From the NCBI GenBank assembly GCA_902461085.1, contig CABPWH010000035.1, positions 1 through 21,672 on the forward strand: a stretch of 21,672 nt of DNA, written 5' to 3'. The DNA is from an uncultured Collinsella sp. (GTDB taxonomy: Bacteria > Actinomycetota > Coriobacteriia > Coriobacteriales > Coriobacteriaceae). Positions 5,610-12,873 of this stretch are shown piece by piece. Position 1 is the first letter of the stretch; every line of letters begins with the position of its first letter. A program made the position numbers and the translations under genes. A model generated the notes under the pieces. That model had not been told where the DNA came from, did no database searches, and saw only the letters and a program-made list of their open reading frames with translations.

Positions 5610-7874
5610 ATGATGGGATCAAACGTGAGCGATACAAAGCTAAAGCCAACGGCTAAAAAGCCCGCAACCCGTAAAGCCGCCCCGCACGCACCGGAGCTCT
5701 CCAAGGACGATGTCTACCTGTTTGGCATTGGAATGTGGGAGCGCAGCTGGGAAAAGATGGGCGCGCATCCCGACACGCAGCAGCGCACGCGCGGCTGGCG
5801 CTTTTGCGTTTGGGCGCCCGACGTAAAGAGTGTCCATGTCATTGGTGAATTTAACGACTGGGATGAGCAGGCCAACCCGCTGGTGCCCGTGCATACGAGC
5901 GCTATTTGGGAAGGCTTTATTCCTGGCGCCGAGCAGGGTCAGCTCTATAAATATCTTATTGAGACCAACGAGGGTGAAAAGCTCTACAAGGCCGATCCGT
6001 ATGCCTTTAAGGCCGAGTGCCCTCCGGGTACCGCGAGCGTGCTGTGGACCCTCGATGGCTACAAGTGGAACGACGCCGCGTGGCTCAAGCGCCGCGCCAG
6101 CCACAACCACATGTCGCAGCCGCTCAACATCTACGAGGTGCATATTGGCTCGTGGAAGCGCCACGGCGACACGCCACAGGGCGAGCCCGACGAGTACGGC
6201 AACTACCCCGGCCCCATGGATCCTTTCCCCGCGCAGCGCGGCGAGTTCTACACCTACGACGACTTGTCGGTGGAGCTCGTGGACTACGTGCGCGACATGG
6301 GCTACACGCATATCGAGGTCATGCCGCTCATGGAACACCCCTTCGATGGCTCCTGGGGCTACCAGACGACCGGCTACTATGCCGCCACGTCGCGCTACGG
6401 CAACCCGCAGCAGCTCATGCACTTTATCGATGCGTGTCACGAGGCGGGCATCGGCGTGATCATGGACTGGGTGCCCGGCGGCTTTTGTGCCGACTCCCAC
6501 GGCCTTGCCACCTTTAACGGCCACATGCTGTTTGAGCACGAGATTCACCCCAACTGGGGCACGCACAAGTTTGACTTCGCTCGCGGCGAGGTCCGCTCCT
6601 TCCTGGTCTCCAACGTGCTGTACTGGCTCGAGAACTTCCACGTTGACGGCATTCGCATGGACGGCGTGTCCAGTATGCTGTACCTCAACTTTGGCATCGA
6701 CGATCCGGGTCAAAAGAAGTTCAACAAGTACGGTACCGAGGAGGACCTGGACGCCAGCGCGTTCATTCGCCAGGTCAACTGCGCCGTTGAGGCTCACTTC
6801 CCCGACGTGATGATGATGGCCGAGGAGTCCACCGCGTGGCCGCTCGTGACCTATCCGCCGCAGGACGGCGGCCTGGGCTTCCACTACAAGTGGGACATGG
6901 GCTGGATGAACGATACCCTGCACTACATGCAGACCGATTTTCCGTGGCGCCCCGGCAACCACGGGCTGCTCACGTTCTCCATCATGTATGCCTTTACCGA
7001 GAACTTTATCTGCCCGCTGAGCCACGACGAGGTCGTGCACGGCAAGTGCTCGCTCATCGGCCGCATGCCGGGCGACTGGTGGCGCCAGTTTGCCGGCCTG
7101 CGCACGCTGGCTTTCTACCAGATGACGCATCCCGGTGCCAAGCTCAACTTTATGGGCAACGAGATCGGCCAGTTTATTGAGTGGCGCTACTACGAGTCCA
7201 TCCAGTGGTTCCTGACCGAGGAATACGAGACCCATCGTCATCATCAGGCGTTTATCAAGGCGCTCAACCACCTGTACACCGCCGAGCCCGCCCTGTACGA
7301 GCGCGGCTACACCGACGACGGCTTTACCTGGATCGACGCGGATAACTCCAAGCAGTCCATCGTGAGCTTTGTGCGTCAGGGCGAGGACGTCGACGACGAC
7401 CTGGTGATCTTGATCAACTTTGACCCGGCGAGCTACGAGAGCTTCCGCGTGGGCGTGCCGCGCGAGGGTGACTGGGAGGTCATCTTTGATTCCGACCGTC
7501 CCGAGTTTGGTGGCAGCGGATACGCCGGCGAGGAGCCCTACACCTGCTCGAGCGAGCCCTACCCCTGGAACGGGCAGATGGACTCCATCGAGATGAAGGT
7601 GCCCGGTCTGGCAGGTGTGGTACTTAAGCGCCGCGGTCCCAGCAGTTACAAGCCGCCCGTGGTCGAGAAGCCCAAGAAGGCGATGCGCAAGCGCGCGTCC
7701 TCGGTAAAGCCCAAGGCCGCGGCCACTGCCAAGAAGGCGACGGCTAAGGCGAAGGCTGCCAAGTCCGCTGCCAAGGCTACGGCCAAGTCCACCACGGCCA
7801 AGAAGGCAGCCACCAAAAAGGCTGCTCCCAAGGCTAAGGCAGCAGCTGTTAAGGCTCCTGCCAAGGATGCGTAA
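5610..7874 (+). CDS. glgB: 1,4-alpha-glucan branching enzyme with Lys/Ala-rich tail
   Basis: Cuts an alpha-1,4 glucan chain and reattaches it in alpha-1,6 linkage, branching glycogen. With 754 residues it has a CBM48 domain (about 60-145), a GH13 barrel (about 210-560) and an all-beta C domain to about 675. Catalytic residues are visible: D351 in IRMDGV, E405 in MMAEES and D473 in LSHDEVVHGK. The region I motif reads DWVPGGF where most family members have DWVPxHF, so the conserved histidine is glycine at about residue 291. From about residue 677 a tail of about 78 residues is built of Ala, Lys and Thr; the first 25 residues are similarly basic. The start is uncertain: ATG 5610, ATG 5613 or GTG 5625 (with GGGA 6 bases upstream) are all possible. 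It is the first gene of the glycogen cluster. Confidence 0.95.
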   Translation: MMGSNVSDTKLKPTAKKPATRKAAPHAPELSKDDVYLFGIGMWERSWEKMGAHPDTQQRTRGWRFCVWAPDVKSVHVIGEFNDWDEQANPLVPVHTSAIWEGFIPGAEQGQLYKYLIETNEGEKLYKADPYAFKAECPPGTASVLWTLDGYKWNDAAWLKRRASHNHMSQPLNIYEVHIGSWKRHGDTPQGEPDEYGNYPGPMDPFPAQRGEFYTYDDLSVELVDYVRDMGYTHIEVMPLMEHPFDGSWGYQTTGYYAATSRYGNPQQLMHFIDACHEAGIGVIMDWVPGGFCADSHGLATFNGHMLFEHEIHPNWGTHKFDFARGEVRSFLVSNVLYWLENFHVDGIRMDGVSSMLYLNFGIDDPGQKKFNKYGTEEDLDASAFIRQVNCAVEAHFPDVMMMAEESTAWPLVTYPPQDGGLGFHYKWDMGWMNDTLHYMQTDFPWRPGNHGLLTFSIMYAFTENFICPLSHDEVVHGKCSLIGRMPGDWWRQFAGLRTLAFYQMTHPGAKLNFMGNEIGQFIEWRYYESIQWFLTEEYETHRHHQAFIKALNHLYTAEPALYERGYTDDGFTWIDADNSKQSIVSFVRQGEDVDDDLVILINFDPASYESFRVGVPREGDWEVIFDSDRPEFGGSGYAGEEPYTCSSEPYPWNGQMDSIEMKVPGLAGVVLKRRGPSSYKPPVVEKPKKAMRKRASSVKPKAAATAKKATAKAKAAKSAAKATAKSTTAKKAATKKAAPKAKAAAVKAPAKDA

Positions 7875-7932
7875 CAAAGCCGTTACGGCTGAAATTACCC
7901 GCCCCGACAGGGCGTAGGATACAAGTCATAAC

Positions 7933-7967
7933 CGTTCCGGGAGAAACATCCCCGGGGGAAAGGAACG
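7933..7967 (+). promoter_or_regulatory. Hairpin that can cover the glgP ribosome site
   Basis: CGTTCC (7933-7938) can pair with GGAACG (7962-7967), which includes the Shine-Dalgarno bases of glgP, with further pairing of GGGA (7939-7942) to TCCC (7949-7952). The rest of the 94-base gap holds two short hairpins (AGCCG/CGGCT and CGCCC/GGGCG) and no T run. Confidence 0.4.
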
Positions 7968-7968
7968 T

Positions 7969-10395
7969 ATGAATAAGATCTTCGACAACAAGCAGGAGTT
8001 TACCGAGCTCTATCGCGATGCCGTCATGAGCATCAGCGGCAAGAGCGTCGAGGCCGCCAGCGACCTCGACCGCTTTAACGCCCTGGCCAAGCTCGTGGCC
8101 GAGAAGGCGCGCACCGTTGCCACCACCAGCGACGCCCGTGTTGCCGCCGAGGGCAAGAAGCGCGTGTACTACTTCTCGATCGAGTTTTTGATCGGCCGCC
8201 TGCTTGACAACTACCTGCTCAACTTTGGCGTGCGCGACATGGTCGCCGAGGCGCTCGACGACATGGGCTTTGACCTGTCCGTCATCGAGAACCAGGAGCC
8301 CGATCCGGCCCTGGGCAACGGCGGCCTGGGCCGTCTGGCCGCATGCTTCCTGGATTCCATGGCAGCCGAGGGCATTGCCGGCTACGGCAACGGCATGCGC
8401 TACCGCTACGGCCTGTTTAAGCAGGAGATCGTCAACGGCAGCCAGGTCGAGGCCACCGACGAGTGGCTCACCCACGGCTATCCCTGGGAGGTTCGCCGTC
8501 AGGACAAGGCCGTGACCATCAAGTTTGGTGGCCACGTGGAGGGCTTTGAGGAGAACGGCCGCACGTTCTACCGCACGGTGGACGCGCAGGACATCCTGGC
8601 TGTCCCTTATGACATCCCCGTGGTGGGCTATGCCGGCGAGACCGTCAACAAGCTGCGTGTCTGGGCCGCCGAGCCGGTCGAGGAGCACTTTGACCTTGAG
8701 GCCTTCAACCGCGGCGATTACGCCCTGGCCGATGCCGAGCGCGCCGAGGCCGAGGCCATCAGCGCCATCCTCTACCCCAACGACGCCGGCGAGCATGGCC
8801 GCCTGCTGCGCCTGAAGCAGGAATACCTGTTTGTCTCGGCCGGCATCTACAGCCTGCTCGACACCTTTGAGAAGGAGCACGGCGAGAACTGGGAGCTGCT
8901 GCCGCAGTTTGTGGCCATCCACACCAACGACACCCACCCCGCCATGTGCGGCCCCGAGCTCATGCGCATCCTCATCGACGAGAAGAAACTCGAGTGGGAT
9001 GACGCCTGGAATATCGTGACGCAGGTCGTGAGCTACACCAACCACACCATCCTGCCCGAGGCTCTGGAGAAGTGGCCCATCGGCACGTTCTCCAAGCTCC
9101 TCCCCCGCGTGTACCAGATCATCGACGAGATCAGCCGTCGTTGGCACGAGTCGTTCGACACCACGCAGGAGGGCTGGCAGGAGCGTCTGCGCCAGACCGC
9201 CATTCTGTGGGACGGCGAGATTCGCATGGCCAACCTGTCCGTGATCTGCAGCCATAGCGTCAACGGCGTGGCCAAGATCCACTCCGACATCATCAAGAAC
9301 ATCGTGCTCAAGGACTTCTATGCCCTGACGCCCGAGAAGTTCAACAACAAGACCAACGGTATCTCGCACCGTCGCTTCTTTGCCGAGGCCAACCCCACCT
9401 ACGCCAAGCTCGTCACCGATGCCATTGGCGATGGCTGGCTCAAGGACGCCTTTGAGCTGGAGAAGCTTAAAGGTTTCCAGAACGACACCGAGTTCCTGAA
9501 GGCCGTGGGCGCCTCCAAGCGCGCTAACAAGGAGCGTCTGGCCGCCTACGTTAAGGCCGAGACCGGTCTGGTCATTGATCCCAACACCGTCTTCGATGTT
9601 CAGGTAAAGCGCTTCCATGCCTACAAGCGCCAGCTCATGAACATCATGAAGGTGATGGACATCTACAACCGTCGCATCGCCGATCCCAACTTCCACGTGA
9701 CGCCGACGACCTTCATCTTTAGCGGCAAGGCTGCCTCGAGCTACACCTTCGCCAAGGAGACCATCCGCCTCATTAACTCCGTGGCCGATGTCATCAACAA
9801 CGACCCGCGCGTCAACGAGGTCATGAAGGTCTGCTTTATCCCCAACTTCCGCGTGAGCAACGCCCAGCTCATCTACCCTGCCGCCGAGATCTCGGAGCAG
9901 ATCTCCACGGCCGGCAAGGAGGCCTCGGGCACGTCCAACATGAAGCTCATGATGAACGGCGCCATTACGCTGGGCACCCTCGACGGCGCCAACATCGAGA
10001 TCGCCGACCTGGCCGGCCGCGAGAACGAGGCCATCTTTGGCCTGACCGCCCCCGAGGTCGAGCAGCTTTGGGCGTCAAACAGCTACTTTGCGTGGGATAC
10101 CCTCAACGGCGACCGCGAGCGCCTGGGCCGCGTGATGGACGAGCTCAAGGACAACACGTTTGCCGGCCTTTCGGGCAACTTTGAGAGCATCTACAACGAG
10201 CTCATGAACAACAACGACCCCGACCTGGTCATGGCGGACTTCCGCAGCTACGTGGATGCGTGGGAGAAGCTTACCGGCAGCTATGGCGACCAGGAGACCT
10301 GGAACCGCAAGGCCCTGCTCAACACCGCCTCGAGCGGCTGGTTCTCGAGCGACCGCACCATTCGCGAGTACCGCGACGAGATCTGGCACGCGTAA
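7969..10395 (+). CDS. glgP: Glycogen/alpha-glucan phosphorylase
   Basis: Releases glucose-1-phosphate from the non-reducing ends of glycogen using phosphate and pyridoxal phosphate. All 808 residues align with the GT35 family in length and order: GNGGLGRLAACFLDSMA (116-132), HTNDTHP (318-324), SYTNHTILPEALEKWP (355-370), KRFHAYKRQ (547-555) and the cofactor site GTSNMK with Schiff-base lysine K659, followed by NGAITLGTLDGANIE. ATG at 7969 has AAAGGA 4-5 bases upstream. It lies between the branching enzyme and the ADP-glucose genes, so breakdown and synthesis are encoded together. No N-terminal phosphorylation-type extension is seen. This is a very secure call. Confidence 0.98.
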   Translation: MNKIFDNKQEFTELYRDAVMSISGKSVEAASDLDRFNALAKLVAEKARTVATTSDARVAAEGKKRVYYFSIEFLIGRLLDNYLLNFGVRDMVAEALDDMGFDLSVIENQEPDPALGNGGLGRLAACFLDSMAAEGIAGYGNGMRYRYGLFKQEIVNGSQVEATDEWLTHGYPWEVRRQDKAVTIKFGGHVEGFEENGRTFYRTVDAQDILAVPYDIPVVGYAGETVNKLRVWAAEPVEEHFDLEAFNRGDYALADAERAEAEAISAILYPNDAGEHGRLLRLKQEYLFVSAGIYSLLDTFEKEHGENWELLPQFVAIHTNDTHPAMCGPELMRILIDEKKLEWDDAWNIVTQVVSYTNHTILPEALEKWPIGTFSKLLPRVYQIIDEISRRWHESFDTTQEGWQERLRQTAILWDGEIRMANLSVICSHSVNGVAKIHSDIIKNIVLKDFYALTPEKFNNKTNGISHRRFFAEANPTYAKLVTDAIGDGWLKDAFELEKLKGFQNDTEFLKAVGASKRANKERLAAYVKAETGLVIDPNTVFDVQVKRFHAYKRQLMNIMKVMDIYNRRIADPNFHVTPTTFIFSGKAASSYTFAKETIRLINSVADVINNDPRVNEVMKVCFIPNFRVSNAQLIYPAAEISEQISTAGKEASGTSNMKLMMNGAITLGTLDGANIEIADLAGRENEAIFGLTAPEVEQLWASNSYFAWDTLNGDRERLGRVMDELKDNTFAGLSGNFESIYNELMNNNDPDLVMADFRSYVDAWEKLTGSYGDQETWNRKALLNTASSGWFSSDRTIREYRDEIWHA

Positions 10396-10432
10396 AGGCG
10401 CGCGAGCTTCCCTATGCCAGCACGGCATTACT

Positions 10433-10463
10433 CGACGGGCGTGACGTTGCGCCGCGCCCGTCG
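10433..10463 (+). promoter_or_regulatory. GC-rich hairpin between glgP and glgC
   Basis: CGACGGGCG (10433-10441) pairs perfectly with CGCCCGTCG (10455-10463) around a 13-base loop. No T run follows, so it more likely acts on mRNA stability or processing, or as a weak partial terminator, than as a full terminator. Confidence 0.5.
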
Positions 10464-10503
10464 CTAATGGGTTTAGGAACATCGATGACAGAAGGAGAAA
10501 TCG

Positions 10504-11652
10504 ATGAGTAAGAAAGAATGCATCGCGATGCTCCTCGCAGGAGGACAGGGCAGCCGATTGGGGGCACTCACCCAAAAGATCGCTAAGCCGGCGGTTAGCT
10601 TTGGTGGCAAGTTCCGCATTATCGACTTTTCGCTGTCCAACTGCTCCAACTCGGGCATCGACACGGTGGGCGTTCTGACGCAGTATCGCCCCTACCTGCT
10701 GCATGCCTATGTGGGCTCCGGCGAGGCGTGGGATCTGGACAGCCGCGACGGCGGCGTGTCGATCCTGCCGCCGTACGAGACGCAGACCGGTGGCGCCTGG
10801 TATGCGGGCACGGCCGACGCCATTACGCAGAACCTCGACTACATCAAGGCCAACGACCCCAAGTACGTCCTGATACTTTCGGGCGATCACCTGTATCGCA
10901 TGGACTACCGCAAGATGCTCAAGACGCACATTGAGAACAACGCCGACCTCACGGTGAGCGTTATGCCCGTGCCGTGGGAGGAGGCCAGCCGCTTTGGCAT
11001 CCTAACCACCGACCCCGAGGACGGCCGTATCACCAAGTTCACCGAGAAGCCCGATAAGCCCGATTCGAACCTCGCGTCCATGGGCATCTACATCTTCTCG
11101 GCCGACGTGCTGATCGAGGCGCTCGAAGAGGACGCTCTGGACCAGCGCTCGAGCCACGACTTTGGCAAGGACATCATCCCCAAGCTGCTCGGCGAGGGCA
11201 AGCGCCTGTACAGCTACGAGTTCCACGGTTTTTGGAAGGACGTCGGCACCATCGCCAGCTTCCACGAGACCTCGATGGACCTGCTGGGCAACAACCCCGA
11301 GTTCGATCTGTTTGACAAGAACTTCCCCATCATGTCCAACATCACCACGCGTCCGCCGCACTACATTGGCCCGGACGGCCGCCTGGACGACTGCCTGGTC
11401 TCCAACGGCTGCAAGATCTACGGCACCGCTCGCCACTCGATCCTTTCGACCGATGTCATCATCGAGGAGCGCGCCGTGGTCGAGGACTCCGTGCTGCTGC
11501 CGGGTGCGCACGTTAAGAGCGGTGCGCACATCTGCCGCGCTATTTTGGGCGAGAACTCCACGGTCGAAGAGGGCGTGAAGCTCGGCTCTGTCGATACCAC
11601 CAAGGATACGGCCGTCGTTGGAAATGACGTCGTTATCGGGAAGGGGGAATGA
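10504..11652 (+). CDS. glgC: Glucose-1-phosphate adenylyltransferase, catalytic subunit
   Basis: Makes ADP-glucose from ATP and glucose-1-phosphate, the committed step of bacterial glycogen synthesis. The 382-residue protein has the nucleotide loop LAGGQGSRL (11-19), GDHLYRMDY (127-135) with the metal-binding Asp, the substrate-binding lysine in FTEKP (179-183) and WKDVGT in the middle. From about residue 285 it forms a left-handed beta-helix with hexapeptide repeats. ATG at 10504 has AAGGAG 6 bases upstream. glgD follows with a 4-base gap, so a mixed GlgC-GlgD enzyme is expected, as in Bacillus-type systems. Confidence 0.97.
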   Translation: MSKKECIAMLLAGGQGSRLGALTQKIAKPAVSFGGKFRIIDFSLSNCSNSGIDTVGVLTQYRPYLLHAYVGSGEAWDLDSRDGGVSILPPYETQTGGAWYAGTADAITQNLDYIKANDPKYVLILSGDHLYRMDYRKMLKTHIENNADLTVSVMPVPWEEASRFGILTTDPEDGRITKFTEKPDKPDSNLASMGIYIFSADVLIEALEEDALDQRSSHDFGKDIIPKLLGEGKRLYSYEFHGFWKDVGTIASFHETSMDLLGNNPEFDLFDKNFPIMSNITTRPPHYIGPDGRLDDCLVSNGCKIYGTARHSILSTDVIIEERAVVEDSVLLPGAHVKSGAHICRAILGENSTVEEGVKLGSVDTTKDTAVVGNDVVIGKGE

Positions 11653-11656
11653 TCCG

Positions 11657-12784
11657 ATGATCAATCGCAAGGCCATCGGTTATATCACCGCTAACTACTC
11701 TTCGACCTACGGCAGCGTGCTGCTCAAGGACCGCCCTATCGCGTCCGTTCCGTTTTTGGGCCGCTACCGCCTGATCGACTTCCCGCTGTCCAACATGATG
11801 AATGCCGGCATTAAGACCGTCGGCGTCGTCATGCCGGGCAACTACCGCTCGCTAATCGACCACGTGGGCTCGGGCAAGGACTGGGGCCTGGACCGCAAGA
11901 AGGGCGGTCTGTTCATGGTGCCCGGCAACGCGTATGGCACCACCAAGGGCGGCATGCGCTTCCTGCTGCGCGACATCATCTCCAACAAGACGCTGTTCCA
12001 GCGCTCGGACAAGCCCTATGTCGTGATGATGGGCACCAATATCATCTTTAACATGGACCTCAACACCATCATCGACGCGCACGAGAACTCCGGTGCCCAG
12101 ATGACCGTGGTGTACTGCAAGGCCACACGCAACATCGATGACGAGACCAAGCTCGAGATTAACGAGAACGGCCGCCTGACGGGCGTGAGCGCCGGCGTTG
12201 TGTACGGCGACAACGCCTCTATGGACTGCTGCATCGTCAACCGCGAGACGCTGCTCGAGATTATCGACCACTACCAGGCCGCCGACTATCTGGACCTACT
12301 CGAGGCACTCCAGGGCGACTTTGGCAACATCGACGTGTGCAGCTACGAGTACAAGGGCGAGGTCGTGGGCGTGTTTAGCGAGAAGTCGCTCTATCGCCGC
12401 AGCATGGATCTGCTCGACCAGACCGTGGCCGACCAGCTCTTCGACCCCGAGCGCCCGATTCTGACCAAGGCCCACGACGTGCCGCCTTCGCGCTATGCGA
12501 CCGGCAGCCACGCGTGCAACTCGATCATCTCGGCCGGCTGCATCATCAAGGGCACCGTGCGCAACTCGATCCTGTCGCGCGGCGTTGTGGTTGAGGAAGG
12601 CGCTTCGGTGACCAACTCGATCATCAACCAGAGCTGCATCATCAAGAGCGGCGCCCGCGTTGAGAATGCCATCCTGGACAAGAACAACGTGGTTCCCACC
12701 AACACCGAGCTTCGCGGCACGCCCGAGAACATCCTGGTGCTGGGCAAGGCCCCGTTAACTCCCGATACCACCATCGTGCATTAA
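11657..12784 (+). CDS. glgD: GlgD, non-catalytic partner of ADP-glucose pyrophosphorylase
   Basis: A 375-residue paralogue of GlgC thought to form a hetero-oligomer and modulate its activity. It keeps the fold, for example GRYRLIDFPLSNMMNAGI near the start and a beta-helix at the C end, but lacks the catalytic signatures: the GGxGxRL loop is replaced by ITANYSSTYGS and the GDHxY motif by GTNIIFN. This pattern is typical of GlgD. ATG at 11657 is chosen because GGGGG lies 9 bases upstream and the gap to glgC is only 4 bases; a longer reading from 11618 would overlap glgC and adds no conserved sequence. Translation is probably coupled to glgC. Confidence 0.95.
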   Translation: MINRKAIGYITANYSSTYGSVLLKDRPIASVPFLGRYRLIDFPLSNMMNAGIKTVGVVMPGNYRSLIDHVGSGKDWGLDRKKGGLFMVPGNAYGTTKGGMRFLLRDIISNKTLFQRSDKPYVVMMGTNIIFNMDLNTIIDAHENSGAQMTVVYCKATRNIDDETKLEINENGRLTGVSAGVVYGDNASMDCCIVNRETLLEIIDHYQAADYLDLLEALQGDFGNIDVCSYEYKGEVVGVFSEKSLYRRSMDLLDQTVADQLFDPERPILTKAHDVPPSRYATGSHACNSIISAGCIIKGTVRNSILSRGVVVEEGASVTNSIINQSCIIKSGARVENAILDKNNVVPTNTELRGTPENILVLGKAPLTPDTTIVH

Positions 12785-12815
12785 CGTAGGCACCGCAACA
12801 TCGCTCGTAACATGT

Positions 12816-12851
12816 AGAATAGCCGCCCGGTTTGCGCCAGGCGGCTATTCT
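12816..12851 (+). promoter_or_regulatory. Perfect 12-bp hairpin between glgD and glgA
   Basis: AGAATAGCCGCC (12816-12827) is the exact reverse complement of GGCGGCTATTCT (12840-12851), with a 12-base loop. It is followed by TCGAATTGC rather than a T run, and the glgA ribosome site comes 12 bases later. It may be an attenuator, a processing site or an mRNA stabiliser. The rest of the 89-base gap is featureless. Confidence 0.55.
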
Positions 12852-12873
12852 CGAATTGCAACAGGGAGACAAT

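Noticed and set aside
5640..7877. 745-codon open frame on the minus strand opposite glgB
   Set aside because: It mirrors a gene with clear catalytic motifs on the plus strand. Its composition (Leu/Val/His/Gly-rich, no recognisable domain) is what high-GC codon bias produces in the opposite frame.
7849..9696. 615-codon open frame on the minus strand opposite glgP
   Set aside because: It is a codon-bias shadow of glgP, without a domain or ribosome site.
11618..11656. Extended N-terminus for GlgD
   Set aside because: It lies within the end of glgC in another frame, while ATG 11657 has a proper ribosome site.
12832..12873. Extended N-terminus for GlgA
   Set aside because: It would run through the intergenic hairpin; ATG 12874 has GGGAG at good spacing and starts at the family's usual position.
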